From Flavobacteriaceae bacterium (GTDB taxonomy: Bacteria; Bacteroidota; Bacteroidia; Flavobacteriales; Flavobacteriaceae), in NCBI GenBank assembly GCA_002690085.1, contig NZDM01000029.1, forward strand, positions 1 to 15,750: a DNA stretch of 15,750 nt, written 5' to 3'. The stretch's first letter is position 1. Each line of letters opens with the position of its first letter. Position numbers and translations under genes: made by a program. Shown piece after piece: positions 7,538 through 15,217 of the stretch. The notes below the pieces were generated by a model, which ran no database searches, was not told the origin of the DNA, and saw only the letters and a list, made by a program, of their open reading frames with translations.

Positions 7538-8779
7538 ATGTGCAACTTCAAGTTTTTTATTATCACATTGTCCGTGCCATTGTTTTTGACTGGACAAGTT
7601 CAGGAGGTTGATCCACCTTCTGACGTCAAAACCATATCTCTCGGGGTTGTAGATAATGCCTCTGGTCTTGCAATTATTAATCTCAACGATCGCCTAGTCT
7701 TAGAATTTGATGTTCTAAATAATTTAGAAGAAGACTTTTACTATGTAATTGAACATTTTGACTCTGATTGGAATCCGTCCCAACTTATGAAAACAGAATA
7801 TTTAGCAGGAATGGACAACCTCCGTATTGTGGATTATGTAAATTCCTTTAATACCTACCAAATTTATTCCCACTACCGATTACAAATACCAAACCAGCAA
7901 ACACGTTTAAGAGTTTCAGGAAATTACATTATAAAAATATTTGACGATTACGATGATTTAGTATTTAGTAGAAAATTTATGGTTGTTGAGCCTATGGCAA
8001 ATGTGGCCGTACAAATAAGACGTTCAAGAGACGTGGCTCTTATCAACGAAACACAATCCGTAGATTTTAAAGTTACACCAACCACTTCAAATTTCAACAA
8101 TCCATTAGAAACCATTAAAACCACTGTGCTTCAAAATAACAATCTTAAAACTGCGATTCATGGTTTAAAGCCACAATATATAATGGGCAATGAATTGGTA
8201 TACAGATACACTAATGCTTCTTTATTTTGGGGAGGTAATGAATATTTATTTTTTGAAAACAAAGACATTCGCGCCACAAATCTTGGCATACAGTACATTG
8301 ATTTGCAAGAACTTTATCACAGTTATTTATATACAAATATTGAACGTTCTCGCAAAAAATACACCTTTAATCCCGATATCAATGGCGGATTTAAGGTGAC
8401 CGTTTTAGACCGTGATAACCCCAGAATAGAAGCCGATTACACCTATGTTCATTTTTCTTTAAGCGCTATAGAATTCTTAAATGCTGCCGTTTATGTATAT
8501 GGTGGATTTAATAATTTTTCAACAACAAAAGAGAATGAAATGGTTTTCAACCCAAATAAAGGGCTATACGAAGCAACATTATTGATGAAACAAGGTTTCT
8601 ACAACTACAAATATGTGGTTATTGATAAAGAAAATACACTACAGGAAGGGGCAATCAGTGGAAATTTTGATGAAACTGAAAACAATTATAAAGTGCTTGT
8701 TTATTACCGTGACCTTGGAGCGCGTTATGACAAACTCATTGGATTGGGAGAGGCCAATTCTGTTCAAATGACAAATTAA
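7538..8779 (+). CDS. Type IX secretion system Plug protein (DUF5103)
   Basis: 413 residues, a normal length for the family, with a cleavable-type N-terminal signal (hydrophobic FFIITLSVPLFLTGQ) and no lipobox, so exported to the periplasm. It resembles the DUF5103 family. The Flavobacterium johnsoniae member was found in cryo-EM structures of the T9SS translocon as the 'Plug' that closes the periplasmic end of the SprA channel when PorV is absent. Visible features are the start VDPPSDVKTISLG, EHFDSDWNPSQLMKTEYLAG, a beta-rich middle, and a C-terminal beta-sandwich region (VYVYGGFNNFS, FYNYKYVV). It is 9 bases before apaG, suggesting one transcript. Family assignment is from memory of the sequence pattern. 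Confidence 0.85.
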   Translation: MCNFKFFIITLSVPLFLTGQVQEVDPPSDVKTISLGVVDNASGLAIINLNDRLVLEFDVLNNLEEDFYYVIEHFDSDWNPSQLMKTEYLAGMDNLRIVDYVNSFNTYQIYSHYRLQIPNQQTRLRVSGNYIIKIFDDYDDLVFSRKFMVVEPMANVAVQIRRSRDVALINETQSVDFKVTPTTSNFNNPLETIKTTVLQNNNLKTAIHGLKPQYIMGNELVYRYTNASLFWGGNEYLFFENKDIRATNLGIQYIDLQELYHSYLYTNIERSRKKYTFNPDINGGFKVTVLDRDNPRIEADYTYVHFSLSAIEFLNAAVYVYGGFNNFSTTKENEMVFNPNKGLYEATLLMKQGFYNYKYVVIDKENTLQEGAISGNFDETENNYKVLVYYRDLGARYDKLIGLGEANSVQMTN

Positions 8780-8788
8780 ATTTAAGCG

Positions 8789-9175
8789 ATGATTCAGCAA
8801 ATTACCGAAGGTATAAAAATTTCCGTACAGACTAATTTTGAGTGCAGTTATTTTGACGGAAAGGGCCTTCGTTTTGGATTCAACTATTTTATAGAGATTG
8901 AAAATAACAATCCTCATCCCGTTCAACTAATATCACGAAAATGGACAATTTTAGACGCTTTAAATGAAAATGAAATTGTCAAAGGCGAAGGCGTTGTCGG
9001 AAAACAACCCATAATTCAACCTTTTGAATCCTACCGCTACAACTCTGGTTGTGCACTTCAGGGGCCTATGGGGTGTATGAAAGGCGTTTATAATATGCTT
9101 CGGCTATCTGACAATCATGAGTTTGAAGTGACAATTCCAAACTTCAGGCTTTGCGCAGATTTTGCCCAAAATTAA
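8789..9175 (+). CDS. apaG: ApaG family protein (Co2+/Mg2+ efflux-associated)
   Basis: 128 residues, the normal ApaG length: a single fibronectin type III-like beta-sandwich domain, cytoplasmic, with no signal sequence. The family's GxGxxG motif is at residues 66-71 (GEGVVGKQP). The pattern SRKWTILDALN upstream and FESYRYNSGCALQGPMG downstream is characteristic. The biochemical role of ApaG is unresolved: mutants in enterobacteria change cobalt resistance and magnesium handling, hence the usual name. It follows the Plug gene by 9 bases and is probably co-expressed with it. Confidence 0.93.
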   Translation: MIQQITEGIKISVQTNFECSYFDGKGLRFGFNYFIEIENNNPHPVQLISRKWTILDALNENEIVKGEGVVGKQPIIQPFESYRYNSGCALQGPMGCMKGVYNMLRLSDNHEFEVTIPNFRLCADFAQN

Positions 9176-9185
9176 TCTTCACAAG

Positions 9186-9219
9186 TTTGTGGTTGATTCG
9201 ACCATAAATTGTAATTTTA
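9186..9219 (+). promoter_or_regulatory. Candidate promoter for pruA
   Basis: TTTG at 9186-9189, a 22-base spacer, then TAATTTTA at 9212-9219 (one mismatch from TAnnTTTG). The predicted start near 9226 leaves about 20 bases before the pruA ATG at 9247. Both elements are present at allowed spacing, but in very AT-rich DNA. Confidence 0.4.
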
Positions 9220-9246
9220 AGTTTTAATTATTTAATCATTTAAATT

Positions 9247-10872
9247 ATGGGAAAAGGATTTTTTAAAGTGCCTCCAGCAATCAATGAGCCTGTACTTTCA
9301 TATGCTCCAGGATCCGTAGAAAGGGAGAATGTTCTCAAGGCCTACAAATATATGTACAATTCAACAATTGAAGTTCCAATTTACATAAATGGAAAAAACA
9401 TCAAAACCGGTAAAACGCAGACAATGAGCCCACCGCATGACCACCAACATGTTGTAGGCATTTACCACACTGCAAATAAATCGCATGTAGAACAAGCGAT
9501 TTCAACTGCTTTGGAAGCCCGTAAAACTTGGTCGCAACTGCCATGGGAACAACGGGCAGGAATCTTTTTAAAAGCCGCTGAACTCATCGCCGGCCCTTAT
9601 AGGGCTAAGATCAATGCCGCTACCATGATAGCGCAATCCAAAACAGTCCACCAAGCTGAAATTGATGCTGCTTGCGAATTTATTGACTTTCTAAGATTTA
9701 ATGTTCAGTTTATGACTGAAATATACAACGACCAACCCCAAAGTACCAATGCAACTTGGAACCGCATTGAATACCGACCCTTGGAAGGGTTTACCTATGC
9801 TGTGACCCCTTTTAATTTTACAGCCATCGCTGGGAATCTTCCCGCATGCATGGCCCTGATGGGAAATGTGGTGGTTTGGAAACCCAGCGACAGCCAAATT
9901 TACTCTGCAAAAGTCATAATGGATGTTTTTGAAGAAGCTGGAGTCCCTGCTGGCGTTATCAATGTTGTTTTTGGAGACCCAGTTATGATTACAAAAACCG
10001 TGCTATCAAGCCCAGACTTCTCTGGTTTGCATTTTACTGGCTCTACATTTATTTTTAAAGAATTGTGGAAACAAATTGGCGTTAATATCCACAATTATAA
10101 AACCTACCCCCGAATCGTTGGAGAAACCGGAGGTAAAGATTTTATCTTGGCCCACCAATCGGCCCATCCAAAACAAGTGGCGACCGGAATTATAAGAGGT
10201 GCCTTTGAGTTTCAGGGTCAAAAATGCAGTGCAGCTTCAAGAGCTTATCTTCCAAAAAGTTTGTGGGCAGACATTAAAGCGCATTTGTTAGAAGACTTAA
10301 AATCTATAAAAATGGGGGGGCCTGAAGACTTGTCAAATTTTGTAACAGCCGTAATACACGAGGGCGCTTTTGATAAAATTACGGGCTACATTGAAAATAC
10401 TAAAAGCAATCCTGCTGTAGAAATTATTGCCGGTGGCGGGTATGACAAAAGCAAAGGATATTTTATTGAGCCTACAGTGATTGTTACTACAGACGCAAAA
10501 TATGAAACCATGTGTACGGAATTATTTGGCCCTGTAATTACTATATTCATTTACGAGGACGCTGCTTTTGAAGAAACGCTTGAACTCATTGACCAAACTA
10601 GCGAATATGCACTCACAGGTGCTGTTTTTTCAACGGATCGTTATGCTGCAAATGTAGCCACACGTGCTTTGGAAAATTCAGCTGGAAATTTCTACATCAA
10701 CGACAAACCAACTGGAGCAGTTGTAGGCCAACAACCTTTTGGAGGAGCAAGAGCTTCCGGGACAAATGATAAAGCGGGTTCTGCGCAGAACTTATTGCGA
10801 TGGGTCTCTCCAAGAATGATCAAAGAAACTTTTGTTACACCTGAAGATTACAGATATCCGTTTTTAGATTAA
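9247..10872 (+). CDS. pruA: L-glutamate gamma-semialdehyde (1-pyrroline-5-carboxylate) dehydrogenase
   Basis: Second step of proline catabolism: NAD+-dependent oxidation of glutamate semialdehyde to glutamate, in the cytoplasm. The 541 residues match the stand-alone P5CDH form rather than a PutA fusion. The catalytic cysteine is Cys327 (GQKCSAASRAY) and the general-base glutamate is Glu293 (VGETGGKDF). Other aldehyde dehydrogenase landmarks are VTPFNFTAIAGNLP, VVWKPSD for cofactor binding, LHFTGSTFIF, ELFGPVITIFIYE and KPTGAVVGQQPFGGARASGTNDKAG near the end. No proline dehydrogenase gene is in the window. The 71-base gap from apaG and a candidate promoter suggest its own transcription unit. 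Confidence 0.96.
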   Translation: MGKGFFKVPPAINEPVLSYAPGSVERENVLKAYKYMYNSTIEVPIYINGKNIKTGKTQTMSPPHDHQHVVGIYHTANKSHVEQAISTALEARKTWSQLPWEQRAGIFLKAAELIAGPYRAKINAATMIAQSKTVHQAEIDAACEFIDFLRFNVQFMTEIYNDQPQSTNATWNRIEYRPLEGFTYAVTPFNFTAIAGNLPACMALMGNVVVWKPSDSQIYSAKVIMDVFEEAGVPAGVINVVFGDPVMITKTVLSSPDFSGLHFTGSTFIFKELWKQIGVNIHNYKTYPRIVGETGGKDFILAHQSAHPKQVATGIIRGAFEFQGQKCSAASRAYLPKSLWADIKAHLLEDLKSIKMGGPEDLSNFVTAVIHEGAFDKITGYIENTKSNPAVEIIAGGGYDKSKGYFIEPTVIVTTDAKYETMCTELFGPVITIFIYEDAAFEETLELIDQTSEYALTGAVFSTDRYAANVATRALENSAGNFYINDKPTGAVVGQQPFGGARASGTNDKAGSAQNLLRWVSPRMIKETFVTPEDYRYPFLD

Positions 10873-10890
10873 GTAACTCATTTAAACAAT

Positions 10891-10905
10891 AAAAGAATAG
10901 CTTTT
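10891..10905. terminator. Possible weak bidirectional terminator between convergent genes
   Basis: In the 34-base gap between the ends of pruA and the Omp28-like gene, AAAAG / CTTTT can form a 5-bp, A-T dominated stem with a 5-base loop. A run of seven T follows on the plus strand and T-rich sequence on the minus strand. The stem is weak, so it may only assist termination. Confidence 0.3.
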
Positions 10906-10906
10906 T

Positions 10907-12235
10907 TTATAGTTCCTCAAATATTTGGGTTTCCCCAAAATTGGCAACTCTTACGTTCAATGCAGCATTAAACTCATTTGTAACAAATGCAACCAATGTC
11001 ATATTTTCATTTACAGAAATATTTGAGGGTATTGCCATTGTGTAATTAACTTGATAAACATTATCTTCTGAGTACTGATCTTCTGGAATTAGGTCGCCCC
11101 TTAGGTTCGATAATGACGCCCTTAAAACATGATTATGTTCAAAATTAGAAATTACACTCGATCCGCCATAATAACTTGTATAGTTAGTTTGATCGAAGAA
11201 TAAACCATCTTCCAAAACATATAGGACAAGGTTTGCCTCAGAGTCTGAGAACTGTCCTCCAAATTTTACCTTAACATCAATACTCATCTCAAAACCATCT
11301 AAACTCGGGCTTAAGGCTAAACCTACATCTGCTGGGCCAGAAGTTAAATCTATAACTTGATTAACATTATTAGGTTCTGGATAATTCCATTCTGTTGTGC
11401 GGTTCAGCATTGCAGTAGGATAGCCTTGAAGATTAATTAAGTCCTCTAAAGATCCTGCGGAAAAATTATAGGGGTCATAAGAAGAGCTATTAGGGTCTGT
11501 ACTTCCTCTATGGATTGCGACTACAACAGCCTCCGAGGTTTGTTGATTGACCAAATCTATTGCGTGTGAAACCCGTGGACAATACCCACACCAAGTTCCT
11601 GTGTAATCTTCAATTAATACATTTTGATTGAATCTTGTTGGTGCTGGCAAAACATTAATGTCATAAACAGCCGATGTGAAATCTTGATAAGTAGCGACAA
11701 AGCTGAACATTCCCTCTGCAGAAGTTGCATAAATATTGGAAGATAAATCACTATCCCCTACGATGCTAATTGTAGATTGGTCAGTTAAATCATTACCGTC
11801 ATTCCCGATAACACTAAATTCAACTAGATCTCCTAGAAAATAGGATTGAGAATTTGAACTCAAATTAATACTTGTAAGCAGAACCGTTACATTGATTACA
11901 ATTGAGTTACTTGTTATATTGTTATATATAGCTGTTACAACAAAACTACCCTGCTGTTGAAAAACATATGTATTTCCAGATATTATTGTTCCTCCAACAG
12001 AAAAAACAACTTCATCCGTAACATCTGTTCCCAGATTTGTAACCGCGGAAAACGTCACTATATTGCCTGCTTCAATGGATGAAAAATCAGAACTAATTAA
12101 AATCGTATCTAAAACTGGTTCATTACTTGGCGATTCACCATTGGCATTATCGTCACTGCTGCAGGAATTTAAAAAGACAGCAGAAATAGAAAGTATGGAA
12201 ATTATGTATACTGAGAGATATTTAACAAAGGACAT
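10907..12235 (-). CDS. Omp28-related lipoprotein with Ig-like repeats and thioredoxin motif
   Basis: 442 residues. A lipoprotein signal has Cys25 as the acylated residue (FLNSCSSDD); the following SSDD tract favours surface or outer-membrane placement in Bacteroidota. Two tandem beta-rich repeats of about 75 residues (about 42-118 and 121-196) look like bacterial Ig-like domains: each begins with an IxxSS pattern, contains G..V.FSV and a D[VL]TD turn, and ends FxxTAxYxx.TS.....INV. A thioredoxin-fold Omp28 domain follows, with YTGTWCGYCPR (Cys216, Cys219), AIHRGSTDP and LQGYPTAMLNR, the last likely holding the cis-proline. Omp28 proteins are poorly understood; a thiol-redox role is inferred from the CXXC. 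It is divergent from the TlpA-like gene across 72 bases. Confidence 0.87.
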   Translation of the reverse strand: MSFVKYLSVYIISILSISAVFLNSCSSDDNANGESPSNEPVLDTILISSDFSSIEAGNIVTFSAVTNLGTDVTDEVVFSVGGTIISGNTYVFQQQGSFVVTAIYNNITSNSIVINVTVLLTSINLSSNSQSYFLGDLVEFSVIGNDGNDLTDQSTISIVGDSDLSSNIYATSAEGMFSFVATYQDFTSAVYDINVLPAPTRFNQNVLIEDYTGTWCGYCPRVSHAIDLVNQQTSEAVVVAIHRGSTDPNSSSYDPYNFSAGSLEDLINLQGYPTAMLNRTTEWNYPEPNNVNQVIDLTSGPADVGLALSPSLDGFEMSIDVKVKFGGQFSDSEANLVLYVLEDGLFFDQTNYTSYYGGSSVISNFEHNHVLRASLSNLRGDLIPEDQYSEDNVYQVNYTMAIPSNISVNENMTLVAFVTNEFNAALNVRVANFGETQIFEEL

Positions 12236-12262
12236 TATTTTTAAAAATTAATGTAATTGGTT

Positions 12263-12270
12263 TATATTTA
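12263..12270 (+). promoter_or_regulatory. Candidate -7 promoter element for the TlpA/DUF6029 pair
   Basis: TATATTTA followed by C, one mismatch from TAnnTTTG. A start near 12277 would give a leader of about 31 bases before the ATG at 12308. No -33 TTG is visible at standard spacing. Confidence 0.35.
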
Positions 12271-12307
12271 CGCTAAAGTATATAAATAATACTGTTTTCT
12301 TCAAATA

Positions 12308-12787
12308 ATGAAAAATATTTTTTGTTTTATTTTTTTCACAATTGGAAGTTGGGCATTTTCTCAAGAAATCCCTACGACAACACTTAAAAATTTGGACGGA
12401 TCTAAAGTAAGTCTAAACCAACTCATTGAAAATGATAATATAACCGTTCTTAGCTTTTGGGCTACATGGTGTGTACCTTGCATCAACGAATTAGATGCAA
12501 TTGCTGACATTTACGATGAATGGAAAGATGAGACCAAAGTGAATTTGATTGCAATAGCAACAGATGACACAAGAACTAAAAAAAGAATTCGCCCTTTAGT
12601 TAATGGTAAAGGTTGGGAATATATAGTTTTGTATGATGATAATCAAGACTTAAAACGTGCATTAAATATTACAACACTGCCTCATACTTTAGTCTTAAAA
12701 AACAATAAAATTATTCAGCGTAGAACAGGGTATATTCCTGGAGCTGAAGAAGACCTATATGAATTTATAAAAAAAAATTCTAATTAA
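12308..12787 (+). CDS. TlpA-like periplasmic thioredoxin
   Basis: 159 residues: a signal peptide (hydrophobic IFCFIFFTIGSWAFS, likely cleaved before QEIP) followed by a single thioredoxin/AhpC-TSA-like domain. The active site is WATWCVPC with Cys55 and Cys58, and the cis-proline is Pro125 (ITTLPHT). These are marks of TlpA/ResA-type thiol-disulfide reductases, which act in the periplasm and in other bacteria reduce cytochrome c or copper-chaperone thiols. No cytochrome c maturation gene is nearby. Its neighbour 15 bases downstream encodes an outer-membrane protein with a single cysteine pair, and the divergent gene encodes another thioredoxin-fold lipoprotein. The specific substrate is unknown. 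Confidence 0.92.
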   Translation: MKNIFCFIFFTIGSWAFSQEIPTTTLKNLDGSKVSLNQLIENDNITVLSFWATWCVPCINELDAIADIYDEWKDETKVNLIAIATDDTRTKKRIRPLVNGKGWEYIVLYDDNQDLKRALNITTLPHTLVLKNNKIIQRRTGYIPGAEEDLYEFIKKNSN

Positions 12788-12802
12788 TCAAAATAAATTA
12801 TT

Positions 12803-14482
12803 TTGAAAAAAATTACATTAATTTTTATTTTATTCCATTTTTTATTCTCAGTTCATGCTCAAATTATTGATGGCCTCAGTATTGGAATTGAAAGTAATTC
12901 TGCTTGGTACAATGATGATAAAAAAACCGGAGCATTTAATGATGAAAACAACAACGATCAAGATAAACACCTAAGATTTAACAACTATATTAAGCTGGAC
13001 TATAATTTTCTTTCAAAATTTACGGTCTCTGCACAACTAGAATCTTATGAACCTTTTGCTCTAATAAACTATTCCTCAAACTTAGAAGGTACAAATTTAG
13101 GCACCTATTCGCTATCCTATGAAACAACAAAAATAAAAGCTACGATTGGTCATTTTTACGAACAATTTGGAAGTGGTTTAATTTACAGAAATTGGGAAGA
13201 CCGACAGCTCGGAATCAATAATGCTTTATTTGGAGGTAAACTGTCATATAGACTTTTAGATTTTGCCGATTTGACTGTTATTTACGGAAATCATCGCGTA
13301 GGCTTTGAAACTTCAGATGGAGATATCTTTGGATTTAATTCTGAATTTGATTTAAAATCTATTTTTAAAATGAATAACATGGCACTGAGTTTGGGGTTTA
13401 GCTATGTGGGTAGAGAAGAAAAAACTGATTTAGAGGCAATCAATTACAAATCTTTAACAAATGCTTACTCTGGAAGATTAGACTTTAGCTATGGCAAATT
13501 TTATTCTAGTGCAGAATATGTTTCAAAAAGTAAAGACGCAATTGTACTAGCAAATCAAGTTTCAAACCAATTCATAAAACCGGGAAGTGGCATTTTGTTT
13601 AATACCGGTTATTCAAAAAAAGGATTTGGCTTAGACGCCACTTTCAGACGTTTAGAAAACATGACTTTCTATTCAGAAAGAGATAAATCAGGAAATATTT
13701 TCTTTGAAAATATTGTCAACTACACACCAGGACTTACCAAACAACATGACTACCTTTTGACAAATATTTTTGTTTACCAAGCTCAGTCTTCTGTATCATT
13801 TTTGGATCCAGAATTAATGAAAGTAGGAGAGATTGGAGGTCAATTAGATTTATTTTACAACATAAAAAAGGGAACAGCACTTGGAGGCAAATATGGATCA
13901 AAAATTGCTTTTAATGGTTCATACTGGGCTGGTTTGAAAGGAGATTTTGATTACGCAAATCAAGATTATAAAACAGATGCATTTGGTTTTGGTAATAAAT
14001 ATTTTTCTGATATAAGTTTAGAGATAAGAAAAAAATGGAATTCAAAATGGCGTTCAATATTTTATTTTGTAAATCAATATTATAATAAAAAAGAAATTGA
14101 AGGTAATTTTGGAGCAAAACCCATTATCACAAATATTGGCGTTATTGAGTCCACCTACAAACTTGGCAATGGAAAATCTATAAGAATAGAAGCCCAAAAA
14201 CTATGGTCAGACTCAGAAAATCACGATTGGATTGGGAGCACATTAGAGTTTAATTTAAATTCAAAATTTTCTTTTTACATCAATGATATATACAATAGTG
14301 GAGATGATTCTTCAACACAAAGGACCCACTATTATAATATAGGTGGAAGTTATACTAAGGAAGCCACTAGAATTGGATTGAACTATGGTAGGCAGCGCGC
14401 AGGACTGCTTTGTGTTGGAGGAGTCTGCCGATTTGTCCCTGAAGCCACTGGATTAACTGCCAGTGTAAATATGAGTTTTTAA
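12803..14482 (+). CDS. DUF6029 family outer-membrane beta-barrel-like protein
   Basis: 559 residues starting at a TTG codon. That start gives a textbook signal peptide (MKKITLIFILFHFLFSVHAQ), and no ATG is placed as well. The mature chain is rich in alternating aromatic/polar strands (for example FTVSAQLESYEPF, LSLGFSYVGREE, SIFYFVNQYYN) and ends in LTASVNMSF, with terminal Phe as in beta-barrel insertion signals. This supports an outer-membrane barrel of the uncharacterised DUF6029 family. It has exactly two cysteines, Cys537 and Cys542 (LCVGGVCRF), close to the C-terminal strand. It lies 15 bases after the TlpA-like gene, so the two are probably co-transcribed. Substrate or transport role is unknown. 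Confidence 0.83.
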   Translation: MKKITLIFILFHFLFSVHAQIIDGLSIGIESNSAWYNDDKKTGAFNDENNNDQDKHLRFNNYIKLDYNFLSKFTVSAQLESYEPFALINYSSNLEGTNLGTYSLSYETTKIKATIGHFYEQFGSGLIYRNWEDRQLGINNALFGGKLSYRLLDFADLTVIYGNHRVGFETSDGDIFGFNSEFDLKSIFKMNNMALSLGFSYVGREEKTDLEAINYKSLTNAYSGRLDFSYGKFYSSAEYVSKSKDAIVLANQVSNQFIKPGSGILFNTGYSKKGFGLDATFRRLENMTFYSERDKSGNIFFENIVNYTPGLTKQHDYLLTNIFVYQAQSSVSFLDPELMKVGEIGGQLDLFYNIKKGTALGGKYGSKIAFNGSYWAGLKGDFDYANQDYKTDAFGFGNKYFSDISLEIRKKWNSKWRSIFYFVNQYYNKKEIEGNFGAKPIITNIGVIESTYKLGNGKSIRIEAQKLWSDSENHDWIGSTLEFNLNSKFSFYINDIYNSGDDSSTQRTHYYNIGGSYTKEATRIGLNYGRQRAGLLCVGGVCRFVPEATGLTASVNMSF

Positions 14483-14484
14483 TT

Positions 14485-15114
14485 TTATCCCCTGAACTTT
14501 AAAGGGAGATGCACTAGTTTTTTAGTATCAAAAAATGAGTCGCTAAAATGATTTTTTAAATTATAAATTGCGGCATTGGGAAAGGTTTGTAATTCTGCTT
14601 TTAGATCGCCGCCTTTAAGATATAAAATTCCATTTTTAAGCGAATGTTCACTTTTTTTCTTAATATTATTTCGTACCCATTTCACAAAGCTTGGCATTGA
14701 AGTTACGGCACGACTTACAACAAAATCATACAAAGCGTCAATCTGTTCTGCTCTGCAATGTTCGGCGCTTACATTTTCTAAAGCCAATTCATCGCTTATG
14801 GAGGAAACAACTTTTATTTTCTTTTGAATGCTGTCTACCAAATGAAACTTTGTCTGTGGAAACACAATCGCCAAAGGAATGCCTGGAAAACCACCACCAG
14901 TGCCCACATCTAAAACCGATGAACCAGGTTCAAATGAAATAATTTTTGCGATGGCCAGCGAATGTAAAACATGCTTCAAATACAAAGATTTAATGTCTTT
15001 TCTTGAAATGACGTTTATTTTAAGATTCCAGTCCTCATAGAGCCCTTGCAAGGCTTTAAATTGTTGCTTTTGAACATACGATAGTTCGGGGAAATACTTT
15101 AAAATTAAATCCAT
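14485..15114 (-). CDS. rsmG: 16S rRNA (guanine(527)-N7)-methyltransferase
   Basis: Cytoplasmic SAM-dependent enzyme (formerly GidB) that methylates G527 in the 530 loop of 16S rRNA; loss gives low-level streptomycin resistance in other bacteria. The 209 residues are the usual length. Motifs: WNLKINVISRKD (29-40), KHVLHSLAIAK (47-57), the SAM-binding VLDVGTGGGFPGIPLA (67-82), HLVDSIQKKIKVV, and VVSRAVTSM. It is convergent with the DUF6029 gene (2 bases between stop codons) and divergent from the desaturase gene, so it is probably monocistronic. No oddities in the coding sequence. Confidence 0.95.
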   Translation of the reverse strand: MDLILKYFPELSYVQKQQFKALQGLYEDWNLKINVISRKDIKSLYLKHVLHSLAIAKIISFEPGSSVLDVGTGGGFPGIPLAIVFPQTKFHLVDSIQKKIKVVSSISDELALENVSAEHCRAEQIDALYDFVVSRAVTSMPSFVKWVRNNIKKKSEHSLKNGILYLKGGDLKAELQTFPNAAIYNLKNHFSDSFFDTKKLVHLPLKFRG

Positions 15115-15129
15115 TCAAAGAAGTTTTAA

Positions 15130-15137
15130 CAAAAATA
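15130..15137 (-). promoter_or_regulatory. Candidate -7 promoter element for rsmG
   Basis: On the minus strand this reads TATTTTTG, an exact TAnnTTTG match. It lies 15 bases before the rsmG ATG and would give a very short leader of about 9 bases. No -33 TTG is seen at standard spacing. Confidence 0.3.
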
Positions 15138-15165
15138 GTTATAATATTCATAAATTATTAATTGC

Positions 15166-15199
15166 TTGCCATGTGAGATTGAATTATTATTTATATTTG
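15166..15199 (+). promoter_or_regulatory. Candidate promoter for the desaturase gene
   Basis: TTG at 15166-15168, a 23-base spacer, then TATATTTG at 15192-15199, an exact TAnnTTTG match. The predicted start near 15206 is about 12 bases before the ATG at 15218. This is the best match to the Bacteroidota promoter consensus in the window. Confidence 0.5.
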
Positions 15200-15217
15200 A
15201 TAAAATAATTTACAACC

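Noticed and set aside
14576..14942. Plus-strand open frames opposite rsmG
   Set aside because: They overlap a firmly identified rsmG and have no protein-like features of their own.
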